A DNA stretch of 64,000 nucleotides from CAJXZP01 sp963974475 (GTDB taxonomy: Bacteria; Bacteroidota; Bacteroidia; Flavobacteriales_G; Salibacteraceae). Position numbers and translations under genes: made by a program. Location: the NCBI GenBank assembly GCA_963974475.1, contig CAXBCR010000007.1, positions 62,001 to 126,000 on the forward strand. Reading direction: 5' to 3'. Within the stretch, counting starts at the first letter, position 1, and each line of letters starts with the position of its first letter. Below, piece by piece: positions 25,774 to 33,996 of this stretch. The notes below the pieces were generated by a model, which did not search any database, had not been told where the DNA came from, and worked only from the letters and a program-made list of their open reading frames with translations.

Positions 25774-28380
25774 CTACCGCTTCACCACTTTATCCATCTT
25801 TATACCCAATTCATTTCTTAAAGTAACTAGATACATTCCGCTAGCCATTTTAGCCATGCTAACGGTGGTTATTTGGTTATGTGAGGTGGATTGATAAACC
25901 ACTTCTCCTACACTATTGGTAATGGTGATTTTTAATGAGGCATTACTTCCTATATCAATATTTAAGGCATCGCTAATTGGGTTCGGATATACCGAAATTC
26001 CAACCAATTCGGCTTCATTAATTCCTACATTGGTGAAATTCACACAATCCGAAGTATCGGAGCACCCTCCATCGGTAACAATCACTGCATAATCTCCATT
26101 GGCTTGGACGTAATAACTTTGGGCGGTTGCACCGGCAATTTTACTGTTATCACTACAATCTATCCACTGATACGTCATTCCGGTTGCGTTGGCCGAAATC
26201 AATAATCCGTTTCTTGTTGTGGTCACATCTACAGGGCTAATGGTTAGAAATAACCGCACAATTGAATCACATCCGGCCGCATTGGTTAGCGTAAATCTTG
26301 CATTTGAATTATTGGCGTAATACGTAATTCCATCAATCCATGTCAAACTATCACAAGCCGTCACAATATCAGACCCTGTGGTATGGCTATTAATGGTCAA
26401 ATTTAATGTTACCACAGAGTCGCATCCTGTGTTACTTACCAAAGTATCTGTTGCCGTTGAATTACTTGCCGTGTACGTAACTCCGTCAATCCAAGTATAA
26501 CTACCACAAGCAGTTATCACATCTATACTAGACAAACTAGTATTGATAGTTAAGTTCAACGTTACCACCGAATCACAACCGGAAACACTCGTTAAAGTGT
26601 CTATTGCTGTAGAATTATTGGTCGTATAAGTTACCCCATTTATCCACGTATAGCTATCACAAGCCGTTATTACATCGGTTGTCGCATAAATGGGGTTAAT
26701 GGTTAGGTTTAAAGAAATTATTGAATCACATCCTACCGCATTCACGAGGGTGTCTTTAGCCGTGCTATTACTTGCAGTATAAGTGATGCCATCTATCCAA
26801 GTATAACTGCCACAAGCCGTTATTACATCGGTACTTGATGTACTATTAGTTATAGTTAAATTTAAAGTCACCACCGAATCACAATTTGCTGCATTGGTCA
26901 GCGTATGCGTTGCCGTGGTGTTACTTGCGGTGTACGTCACCCCATTAATCCATGTATAAGAATCGCATGCGGCATGGGTATCCGTACTTGTAGAACTAGC
27001 CGTTATAGTTAGATTTAGCGTAATCACAGAATCACAACCTACTGCGTTGAGCACCGTATCTTTAGCAGTCGTATTATTAGCGGTATAGGTTATTCCATCT
27101 ATCCAAGTCAAGCTATCACAGGCGGTACGCGTATCTGTACTGGATGAAGTATTCAAAATAGTTAAATCTGTATTCACAATAGAATCACACCCTCCGGTTG
27201 CCATTCCGGTTAAGGTATCATGATATATACCTGTAGTGGTGTATGTATGCGTTCCTACGGTCACTGAGTAACCGATACACTCTGAAAAAGTAAGGTTTGT
27301 GGTTTTATAATTCCCAACGGTAAGGTCGGTGGTTACAATAGAGTCACAACCTAAAGAAGATTGTCCTACCAAAGTATCGGTATAAACGCCTGTTGTGGTA
27401 TAAGTATGGCTTCCTACGGTTACCGAAAAACCAGAGCATTCCACAAAGGTTTGCGTATATCTAGCAAGTGGATTTATGGTTAAATTAGTCACTATGATAG
27501 AATCGCACCCCGAACCGACCAAAGTATCTATATAAACTCCTGTGGTGGAATAGGTATGACCATTAACCGTAATAGAATAACCGTCACATTCCACTAAGTT
27601 ATTGGCTGGACCATAGCAAACTGGATAACAGGCGGTAAGTGTTTTTCCGGTAACCCAATTGGATGTACTACCGGTTAATGAAAACCCGGATAAAGTACCA
27701 TTATTACCCAATCCTGATGAATCTGCCGAAGTGGTTATCCCTGAATTACTACCACCCGCAGTACCGTTATCAAAATTATGATAAGCCACTAAACCTGTGC
27801 GCGGTGGACATATTATTCTACCCGTATCCGCAATAATTTGAGCTGCCGTTTTTGCATAGTTCCATACACGCACTTCATCTATTTTCCCACTAAACGGTAT
27901 ATTTCCTCCAGAAACACGGTTGCCAATAACTAAATTTGAGTTGCCTGAAGGTGTGTTAACACTTGTCAGAGAGCCCGTTCCTACTTGAACCCCATTTGCA
28001 TACAAATAACCCGTTCCGCCACTCAAAACAAAGGCCACATGCGTCCATTGATTTAAAGTTACCGCATTAATAGAAGAACCGATATTGGCATTTGTTCCTC
28101 CAGACAGATATGTTATCCCAAGGTTCGAATTCACAGCGAAGGTATTTCTTGAACCCACTGCATTCAGTCCATAATCCATAATTGCCCTATTGGAAGTAGG
28201 AGTTGCTGTTAAATATATCCAGGCCTCAAAAGTTCTGTTTGAAGAACCCAATATCCCACTATACGTAGTTTGAACTTTGTCATTCACTCCATCAAAGTGC
28301 AATGCATTTTGCGCATTTATTTGAGGTGAAATTAGGAGCATCATTAGCCCGGCAACAAGTAGATTTATTTTAAGCTTCAT
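25774..28380 (-). CDS. T9SS-secreted LamG-domain adhesin with nine 51-residue repeats
   Basis: The protein has 868 residues: a signal peptide (about 1-23, ending INAQ), then a LamG/concanavalin-like domain (about 24-185; ALHFDGVNDKV, TFEAWIYL, WTHVAFVLSG, GKIDEVRVWNYAKT). Nine Cys-containing repeats follow (about 255-715), three of type SVTVGxHTYTTTG and six of type ACDSYTWINGVTYTASNSTA, each ending CDSVVTLNLTI and spaced 51 residues apart in the later units. After a short bridging domain comes a T9SS type A sorting domain (VYPNPISDALNID, MASGMYLVTL, MDKVVKR). It is probably a surface adhesin. Its gene separates dinB from the dnaE2-like gene and runs against both. Confidence 0.85.
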   Translation of the reverse strand: MKLKINLLVAGLMMLLISPQINAQNALHFDGVNDKVQTTYSGILGSSNRTFEAWIYLTATPTSNRAIMDYGLNAVGSRNTFAVNSNLGITYLSGGTNANIGSSINAVTLNQWTHVAFVLSGGTGYLYANGVQVGTGSLTSVNTPSGNSNLVIGNRVSGGNIPFSGKIDEVRVWNYAKTAAQIIADTGRIICPPRTGLVAYHNFDNGTAGGSNSGITTSADSSGLGNNGTLSGFSLTGSTSNWVTGKTLTACYPVCYGPANNLVECDGYSITVNGHTYSTTGVYIDTLVGSGCDSIIVTNLTINPLARYTQTFVECSGFSVTVGSHTYTTTGVYTDTLVGQSSLGCDSIVTTDLTVGNYKTTNLTFSECIGYSVTVGTHTYTTTGIYHDTLTGMATGGCDSIVNTDLTILNTSSSTDTRTACDSLTWIDGITYTANNTTAKDTVLNAVGCDSVITLNLTITASSTSTDTHAACDSYTWINGVTYTASNTTATHTLTNAANCDSVVTLNLTITNSTSSTDVITACGSYTWIDGITYTASNSTAKDTLVNAVGCDSIISLNLTINPIYATTDVITACDSYTWINGVTYTTNNSTAIDTLTSVSGCDSVVTLNLTINTSLSSIDVITACGSYTWIDGVTYTASNSTATDTLVSNTGCDSVVTLNLTINSHTTGSDIVTACDSLTWIDGITYYANNSNARFTLTNAAGCDSIVRLFLTISPVDVTTTRNGLLISANATGMTYQWIDCSDNSKIAGATAQSYYVQANGDYAVIVTDGGCSDTSDCVNFTNVGINEAELVGISVYPNPISDALNIDIGSNASLKITITNSVGEVVYQSTSHNQITTVSMAKMASGMYLVTLRNELGIKMDKVVKR
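26232..27605 (-). repeat. Coding tandem repeats of the adhesin
   Basis: Nine imperfect units of about 153 nt encode the 51-residue repeats. The six C-terminal units are most alike, with invariant CDS and TAC(D/G)SYTWI blocks, which points to expansion by unequal recombination. Confidence 0.8.
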
Positions 28381-28623
28381 TAAATTAGTTTTTTAAACAT
28401 CTATACAGGATAAAATCAAAATTCTTAATTAATTCAGTTATGGTATAATACCACTAATTAAGACCTCGAATATAGGTAATAATCCTCCATTTTATTAGGT
28501 TTTAAATAAAGAGTTATCCCTATTTATTAAGAGCCTCTTCCCTTCTATAATCTACTTAAAAAAAATAATTACACCTCACAACATGCTGTAAATCAAAACT
28601 AGAACACTAGTAATTGTATTTTT
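28381..28623. other. Intergenic leader between the adhesin and the dnaE2-like gene
   Basis: No gene is present. The one notable element is a perfect palindrome TGGTATAATACCA (28441-28453) upstream of the adhesin gene, a possible operator. I see no clear -7 box for the adhesin on the - strand. Confidence 0.35.
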
Positions 28624-28668
28624 GTAAAATATATTGACACAACTTGTTAAATATATCAACTAAATTTG
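28624..28668 (+). promoter_or_regulatory. Paired 15-bp operators and -7 box of the dnaE2-like gene
   Basis: GTAAAATATATTGAC (28624-28638) and GTTAAATATATCAAC (28646-28660) start 22 bp apart. A perfect -7 box TAAATTTG (28661-28668) begins on the next base. The geometry is identical to the dinB promoter (24073-24117). Confidence 0.78.
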
Positions 28669-28763
28669 CATAGTAAGAGCTTAAAGACCGAAGTGAGTAG
28701 TTTGAGGTGTTATATTTTCAATGAGAAAATAGCGAAATCAATCGAAAGAAACGCATCATTTAC

Positions 28764-28814
28764 ATGCAGAACAAAAACCACTTTCGTCTTCTAACACCGC
28801 TCTTCCAACTATAA
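28764..28814 (+). CDS. Possible 16-residue upstream ORF in the dnaE2-like leader
   Basis: ATG 28764 opens a frame encoding MQNKNHFRLLTPLFQL and stops at 28814, just 2 bases before the polymerase ATG at 28817. The tight spacing would allow translational coupling. There is no homology evidence and such short frames occur by chance. Confidence 0.25.
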   Translation: MQNKNHFRLLTPLFQL

Positions 28815-28816
28815 AA

Positions 28817-31807
28817 ATGTATCTCAACAATCACACCTATTACAGTTTGAAATACGGCACTATTTCGCCTCGCGAATTGCTGGATGAAATGCTACGCAAT
28901 AAAGTCACCTCATTTGCTTTGACCGATATCAATAATACTTCGGCATTACTTGAGTTATTGCGTTTAGCTCAATCTGAAAAAATAAAGATTGTGGCTGGTG
29001 TAGATTTCCGTAACGGAGCCCAACAACAGTTTGTTGCTTTAGCTAAAAACAACTTGGGATGGTTTGAGATAAACAACTGTTTATCAGAATCACTACATCT
29101 CAACAAAAAGATTGAAAGTAGCGCCCCTGAATTTAATCATGCCTACGTGATTTATCCTTTTGGAAGTACAGATATTACCCATTTAAAACCTCATGAATTC
29201 ATAGGTATTCGTATTTCTGAAATTAATGCGCTACGCTTTAGCGAACTTAAAAACCATACCGAAAAGTTGGTAATTATGCAGCCCATAACCTTTCGAAATA
29301 AGCGTGATTTCAACGCGCATAGATTGCTTCGAGCTATTGCCAATAACACCTTACTGAGTCAGCTTCCAAAAACGGAAGAAGCACAGGTAGACGAAATTTT
29401 TCGTACTGAAACGGAGCTCAAAGAAGCCTTTAGCGAGTTCCCACAGATTATTGAAAACACCGAAAACCTGCTTCACTCCTGTTCTATTGATTTCACACTT
29501 GGTAATGAAAACGGCCACAACAACTTGCAGCACTATACCGGCAATCACGAAATGGATTTTAAACTCCTCAAGTTTCTTGCCTTCAAAGGGCTACCGTACC
29601 GATTTGAACACTCCGATATTACCGATGCGGTGCTAGACCGAATCACGATGGAACTGGATATTATCCGGCAAAAAAAGTTTGTTTCTTATTTCCTAATTGC
29701 TTGGAAGGTGACCAAATACGCCCGTAATCAAGGTTATTTTTACGTGGGGCGTGGTAGCGGAGCCAACAGCATTATCTCTTACCTACTGCGCATTACAGAC
29801 GTTGACCCAATGGAACTTGACCTTTATTTTGAGCGCTTTATCAACCTATTTCGCCAAAGCCCACCTGACTTTGATATTGATTTTTCGTGGAAAGAACGCG
29901 CAGATGTAACCCGCTACATCTTTGAAAGGTTTCCACACGCCACCCTTTTAGCCGCTTACAGCACTTTTAAACACAAATCGGTACTACGTGAGCTCGGAAA
30001 GGTTTTTGGACTTCCTGCGGCCGAAATTGACAAACTGCAACGTAACCCGCGGCAAGCCGATGAAATTGGACAACTCGTTTTGCGCTACAGCCAGCTTATA
30101 CAAGGATTTCCAAGTCACCTTACCGTGCACTCCGCAGGAATCATTATTTCTGAAAAACCTATTCACCACTTCACTGCTACTTTCATGCCGCCAAAAGGCT
30201 ATCCTACCACCCATTTCGACATGCATATAGCCGAAGATATTGCGCTTTATAAATTCGATATTTTAGGCCAACGCGGACTCGCAAAGATTAAAGATGCATT
30301 GCAAATAATAGCTTTAAATAAAGAGAATGAATCATTTGATATACATGACATTAAATATCTAAAACAAGATTCAAAATCCAATAATCTACTCCGCACCGGA
30401 AACGCCATTGGATGCTTCTACATTGAATCGCCCGCTATGCGAATGCTGCTCCGAAAACTGCAAGTGAGCAAGTACCTCGACTTAGTAGCCGCTAGTTCTG
30501 TCATTCGCCCCGGAGTAGCACAAAGCGGCATGATGCGCGAGTACATTATTCGCCATAGAAATCCTAAAATGCGCGAACTAGCCAAACAGCAATCGCCTAC
30601 GTTATACAACTTAATGCCAGAAACATACGAAGTGATGGTGTATCAGGAAGATGTGATTAAAGTAGCACACTATTTTGCGGGACTGACTTTGGCTGAAGCC
30701 GATGTATTGCGGAGAGGAATGAGTGGCAAGTACCGCTCTCGCGAAGAATTTCAACAAGTAAAGGATAAGTTTTTTGATAATTGCGATGCCAAAGGAAACC
30801 CAAAAGCCCACACCCTAGAGGTTTGGCGGCAAATAGAAAGCTTTGCGGGCTATGCTTTTGCAAAAGGACACTCCGCCAGTTATGCCGTTGAAAGTTACCA
30901 ATGCTTGTACCTCAAAGCCTATTTCCCACTGGCTTTTATGGTGGCTACCATCAATAATGGCGGTGGATTTTATTCGCGTGAGCTCTACCTTCATGAAGCA
31001 CGAAAACATGGTGGAAAGGTCCATTTACCATGCATTAATCAGAGCGCACATGTAGCAGTACTCTACGATACCGACATTTACTTGGGTTTCGGATTTATCA
31101 ATAGTCTAGAAAACAATACTATAAAAATCATTCTTGAGGAACGCGCCCATTTTGGCTTTTTCACCGACTTCAGAGACTTTGTTGACCGCGTACCCATTGC
31201 TATAGAACAGTTGGTAATACTGATTCGTAGCGATGTATTCCGATTTACTAAGCAAGTAAAAAAGGCTTTATTATGGGACGCACATTTACTACTTAACAAA
31301 ACCAAAAAGATTCCAACCACCCTATCGTTATTTCAAACCAAAGCCAAAGAGTTCAAGCTTCCCACTCTTTGGAAACATGCGTTGGAAGATGCTTTTGATG
31401 AAATAGAACTATTTGGTTTTCCGGTAACTACCTCTCCATTTCAACTAGCTATTGACATCCCAGCCTACGAAATGGTTGCAAAAATGTTTCCGTTATTCAT
31501 CCATCAAAGCGTTACGCTCATTGGCTACATGATTCACGTGAAAGGCGTAAGAACCAAAAACGGAAACCGAATGTTTTTTGGGACTTTTATTGATGTGGAG
31601 GGCAATTGGATAGATACCATCGTTTTTCCGCCCGTAGCAGCGCGATATCCATTCTCTGGCCCCGGAAGCTACGTACTACACGGCAAGGTAGTTGAGGAAT
31701 TTGGCTACCTGAGTCTAGAAGTCATTTGGCAACAACGTATTCCAAGCAAAAATGCCGATGATGTGGAGAGCACGAAATTGAAGATTGGGAAAAGGATTGG
31801 GGTTTAG
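28817..31807 (+). CDS. Error-prone DNA polymerase III alpha-like subunit (DnaE2/ImuC-like)
   Basis: This 996-residue C-family polymerase has an N-terminal PHP-like domain (about 1-200). The polymerase core carries the conserved GRGSGANSIISYLL and catalytic PDFDIDFSW (about 355), YQEDVIKVA, and the fingers block FAKGHSASYAVESYQ. A C-terminal OB fold follows (about 890-970). It is shorter than replicative DnaE (about 1160), matching DnaE2/ImuC. PHP metal ligands are degraded: HTYYS replaces HxHxS, and TDIN replaces TDHG. It carries the same paired operators as dinB and the S24 repressor and probably extends lesion-bypass synthesis with DinB. No imuA or imuB is seen nearby. Confidence 0.88.
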   Translation: MYLNNHTYYSLKYGTISPRELLDEMLRNKVTSFALTDINNTSALLELLRLAQSEKIKIVAGVDFRNGAQQQFVALAKNNLGWFEINNCLSESLHLNKKIESSAPEFNHAYVIYPFGSTDITHLKPHEFIGIRISEINALRFSELKNHTEKLVIMQPITFRNKRDFNAHRLLRAIANNTLLSQLPKTEEAQVDEIFRTETELKEAFSEFPQIIENTENLLHSCSIDFTLGNENGHNNLQHYTGNHEMDFKLLKFLAFKGLPYRFEHSDITDAVLDRITMELDIIRQKKFVSYFLIAWKVTKYARNQGYFYVGRGSGANSIISYLLRITDVDPMELDLYFERFINLFRQSPPDFDIDFSWKERADVTRYIFERFPHATLLAAYSTFKHKSVLRELGKVFGLPAAEIDKLQRNPRQADEIGQLVLRYSQLIQGFPSHLTVHSAGIIISEKPIHHFTATFMPPKGYPTTHFDMHIAEDIALYKFDILGQRGLAKIKDALQIIALNKENESFDIHDIKYLKQDSKSNNLLRTGNAIGCFYIESPAMRMLLRKLQVSKYLDLVAASSVIRPGVAQSGMMREYIIRHRNPKMRELAKQQSPTLYNLMPETYEVMVYQEDVIKVAHYFAGLTLAEADVLRRGMSGKYRSREEFQQVKDKFFDNCDAKGNPKAHTLEVWRQIESFAGYAFAKGHSASYAVESYQCLYLKAYFPLAFMVATINNGGGFYSRELYLHEARKHGGKVHLPCINQSAHVAVLYDTDIYLGFGFINSLENNTIKIILEERAHFGFFTDFRDFVDRVPIAIEQLVILIRSDVFRFTKQVKKALLWDAHLLLNKTKKIPTTLSLFQTKAKEFKLPTLWKHALEDAFDEIELFGFPVTTSPFQLAIDIPAYEMVAKMFPLFIHQSVTLIGYMIHVKGVRTKNGNRMFFGTFIDVEGNWIDTIVFPPVAARYPFSGPGSYVLHGKVVEEFGYLSLEVIWQQRIPSKNADDVESTKLKIGKRIGV

Positions 31808-31994
31808 GTTTTTGGCTCTTGGCGAAGGCTTTTGGCGAAGGCTTTTGGCTTTTGGCTTTTGGCAAAGGCTTTTGGCAAAGGCTTTTGGCTTTTGGCAAAG
31901 GCTTTTGGCTTTTGGCAAAGGCTTTTGGCTACGGTCTTCCAACTTCCGTCTTCCGTCTTCGGTCTTCGGTCTTCGGTCTTCCGTCTTCGGTCTT
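31808..31994 (+). repeat. Compound repeat array downstream of the dnaE2-like gene
   Basis: It begins at the base after the polymerase stop. The first part (to about 31930) is built from TTTTGGC and AAAGGC/GAAGGC blocks with a 13-nt period. The second part (31932-31994) is nine exact 7-nt units of the type CGGTCTT/CCGTCTT (one CCAACTT). The same two-part structure recurs at 32666-32728 on the other side of hicAB. Reading frames across it code for low-complexity peptides only. Confidence 0.85.
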
Positions 31995-32008
31995 ATAGCC
32001 TTGTTTTT

Positions 32009-32347
32009 TCATGTAACCGAAACCACCCTATCTCTAATAGCTTCAGTAACGAAAGCATTTAACGAGGTTTGCGCTTCCAAGGCTAGCATTGCCGCCTTTT
32101 GGTGCAGTTCTGCAGGAATACGAACATTAAAACTCCCTTTGAATGGTTTTACTGGTTCTACTCCATTTTCTATACAATCATTTAAGTAGTCATCAATAGC
32201 GCTTTTAAAATCTAATTCTAAATCAGCACCTGTTTCACCTTCGTAGGAAATTAGCCCAGGTACACCCAAGACTTTTCCGTACAATAAATTATCTTCATGA
32301 CTAAACTCAATACTTCCGTAATACCCTTTGTAATTCAGATTTTTCAT
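32009..32347 (-). CDS. hicB: HicB-family antitoxin
   Basis: This 112-residue protein has an N-terminal degraded RNase-H-like HicB fold (YYGSIEFSHEDNLLYGKVLGVPGLISYEGETGADL, about 8-55) and a C-terminal ribbon-helix-helix DNA-binding segment (FNVRIPAELHQKAAMLALEA, about 73-105). It overlaps the upstream hicA gene by 4 bases. It would neutralise HicA and repress the operon. The cassette is bracketed by matching repeat arrays. Confidence 0.87.
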   Translation of the reverse strand: MKNLNYKGYYGSIEFSHEDNLLYGKVLGVPGLISYEGETGADLELDFKSAIDDYLNDCIENGVEPVKPFKGSFNVRIPAELHQKAAMLALEAQTSLNAFVTEAIRDRVVSVT

Positions 32348-32586
32348 AGCCCTAATATTTCTTTAACCTGCTTTAATTGATATTTCTTCATAATCCCACT
32401 TGGATGTGGTTTGTGCATAATAATGGGAATTCTATCCTTATTCTCAAACTTTACCCTGGAACCAGATGTTTTTCCTTTCTTAATCTCAAAAAACATAAAA
32501 TACCCAAGTAATTTCACCAATTCATCGTAATGAAAATCACTGGGTAAACTTAAAAAGCGTTTAATGAGCTTATCTTTTTTTGACAC
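32344..32586 (-). CDS. hicA: HicA-family mRNA interferase toxin
   Basis: This 80-residue protein has the HicA double-stranded-RNA-binding-like fold: KLIKRFLSLPSDFHYDELVKLL, then FEIKKGKTSGSRVKFEN and IMHKPHPSG. It belongs to the HicA subgroup with GSR in place of the GSH catalytic histidine and a conserved PH motif instead. HicA cleaves mRNA and arrests growth. It is first in the operon, overlapping hicB by 4 bases. Confidence 0.82.
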   Translation of the reverse strand: MSKKDKLIKRFLSLPSDFHYDELVKLLGYFMFFEIKKGKTSGSRVKFENKDRIPIIMHKPHPSGIMKKYQLKQVKEILGL

Positions 32587-32665
32587 CTAGCAAAGTAACT
32601 ATATTTAGTTGCAAAATGCAAATGGATTGAAATATTAGTAGGTAATTGAAGGACATTACGAGGAC

Positions 32666-32728
32666 TTTTGGCTTTTGGCAAAGGCTTTTGGCTTCGGTCT
32701 CCCGTCTTCGGTCTTCCGTCTCCCAACT
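32666..32728 (+). repeat. Second compound repeat array flanking hicAB
   Basis: TTTTGGC-TTTTGGC-AAAGGC-TTTTGGC (32666-32692) is followed by the 7-nt units CGGTCTC-CCGTCTT-CGGTCTT-CCGTCTC and CCAACT (32695-32728). Orientation and order are the same as in the array at 31808-31994, so the two are direct repeats around hicAB. Confidence 0.8.
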
Positions 32729-32732
32729 AAAA

Positions 32733-33110
32733 CTACTTATTCTCAATAATCAAAACCACCGCATTGCTATCTCCAATATTTAAAGCCTTGTGCCATTCCA
32801 CTCCTTCGCTATAATAATTACTACCCGTTGGGAAATCGACTTCTCTAACGCCATTTTTATCTTCAATTCTAAAACGACTACCGGCTATAGCATACGCATA
32901 ATGAGCTGGGTGGTAATGCTTATCGTGTCCAACTCCAGGTGCGAACGAACATTTTAAAACCCGCATTTCATCATTATCAATCAACACCTCACAAACTGCC
33001 GTATTATTCCACCCTGCTTCCAGTGGGTCAGGTAATTTCGAGCCAGAATCACATCCACCCAAAACACTCATAACCAACACCAAAACACCCAAAATCAATC
33101 TCCTCATCAC
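32733..33110 (-). CDS. Small cupin-like lipoprotein
   Basis: This 125-residue protein has a lipoprotein signal (lipobox LGGC, Cys about 20). The mature part has a single small barrel with cupin-type spacing: FAPGVGHDKHYHPAHYAYAI supplies His ligands in the first motif, and EGVEWHKALNIG the second. It may bind a metal in the periplasm or outer membrane. No close enzyme family is recognised. It is a stand-alone gene next to the hicAB cassette. Confidence 0.65.
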   Translation of the reverse strand: MMRRLILGVLVLVMSVLGGCDSGSKLPDPLEAGWNNTAVCEVLIDNDEMRVLKCSFAPGVGHDKHYHPAHYAYAIAGSRFRIEDKNGVREVDFPTGSNYYSEGVEWHKALNIGDSNAVVLIIENK

Positions 33111-33468
33111 TACATATTAAAAAAACTTACCACGCACCCACAAAAAAAATGAATACCCGCCAAACATACACAATAACACCCGTTACCACCATTTCACCCA
33201 AAACAAAGTAGCCCAAAACAAAGTAGCCCAAAACAACCAAAATATCATTCCCTAAAAACAAACACAATTTCCTCGCTTTCTGGCGAATCTGTGTAATCAA
33301 AACTTAAGGCTCCACCTCATTCAATATATCAAACCAAACACTAAATCGACTAGTTTCCTACAAAATTCATTCACTTTCATCTGAGTGAAAGTATTAATTT
33401 TGACTATCAAATTTCGATTGGGTTAAATCAAAATAATATTCCTAATTTTAAAAATAAAAACACACAAA
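33111..33468. other. Intergenic region with 15-bp direct repeats and a promoter
   Basis: CCCAAAACAAAGTAG occurs twice in tandem (33197-33211, 33212-33226), plus CCCAAAACAA of a third unit (33227-33236). Further right an inverted repeat ACTTTCA/TGAAAGT (33373-33379, 33386-33392) lies just upstream of a perfect -7 box TAATTTTG (33395-33402), and so could be an operator for the next gene. Confidence 0.5.
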
Positions 33469-33978
33469 TTGTCAAATTCATTATTAGCACAATTATCCAC
33501 AACCTACAGCAGTAGTAAGTTTAAGGACATCATCACAAAAGATGCAAATAAATTTGGCGACCTCATCAAAATAGCGCTCGAAAACCATGCACCTGCCTCT
33601 TGGCGAGCTGCCTACATTTGCAACCATCAAACCATTGCAAACGACCCATTGCTACTGCCCTATTTAGCACAAATAATAGCAGAAATTCCTACAAAAAAAG
33701 ATGGCCACCAACGCGAATTACTACGACTAGCCTTAAAAATGGACGTTAACGAAAATCTAGAAGGGAAACTTTTTGACACATCGGTAACCATTTGGGAATC
33801 GGTAGAAAAAAGTCCATCCGCACGAATGATTGCATTTAAAGTTATCGTGAAAATAGCCTCCAAATATCCAGAAATGAAAAGTGAAGTCGCCTTTTTGACT
33901 CAAGACCATTACCTCGATAGCTTGAGCCCTGGAATAAGACGCTCTATGCTGCGGGAAGCAAATAAGCTATCGAAATAG
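33469..33978 (+). CDS. HEAT-repeat-like hypothetical protein
   Basis: The 169-residue frame begins at TTG 33469; no ATG, and no better GTG, lies between the promoter box (33395-33402) and the conserved region. The protein is all-helical with paired-helix spacing (SWRAAYICNHQTI..., REVSLRLALKMD-like segments, SARMIAFKVIVKIASKYPEMK), suggesting HEAT-like repeats as in DNA-alkylation-repair or scaffolding proteins. It is cytoplasmic. Function is not recognised. Confidence 0.6.
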   Translation: MSNSLLAQLSTTYSSSKFKDIITKDANKFGDLIKIALENHAPASWRAAYICNHQTIANDPLLLPYLAQIIAEIPTKKDGHQRELLRLALKMDVNENLEGKLFDTSVTIWESVEKSPSARMIAFKVIVKIASKYPEMKSEVAFLTQDHYLDSLSPGIRRSMLREANKLSK

Positions 33979-33996
33979 CTCATCAACTCCCAAATT

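Noticed and set aside
31932..31994. CRISPR array
   Set aside because: Units are 7 nt with no spacers and there are no cas genes.
31785..32189. Open frames across the repeat array (for example 134 and 76 codons)
   Set aside because: They consist of translations of the 7- and 13-nt repeats and then run antisense through hicB; low complexity and no start signals.
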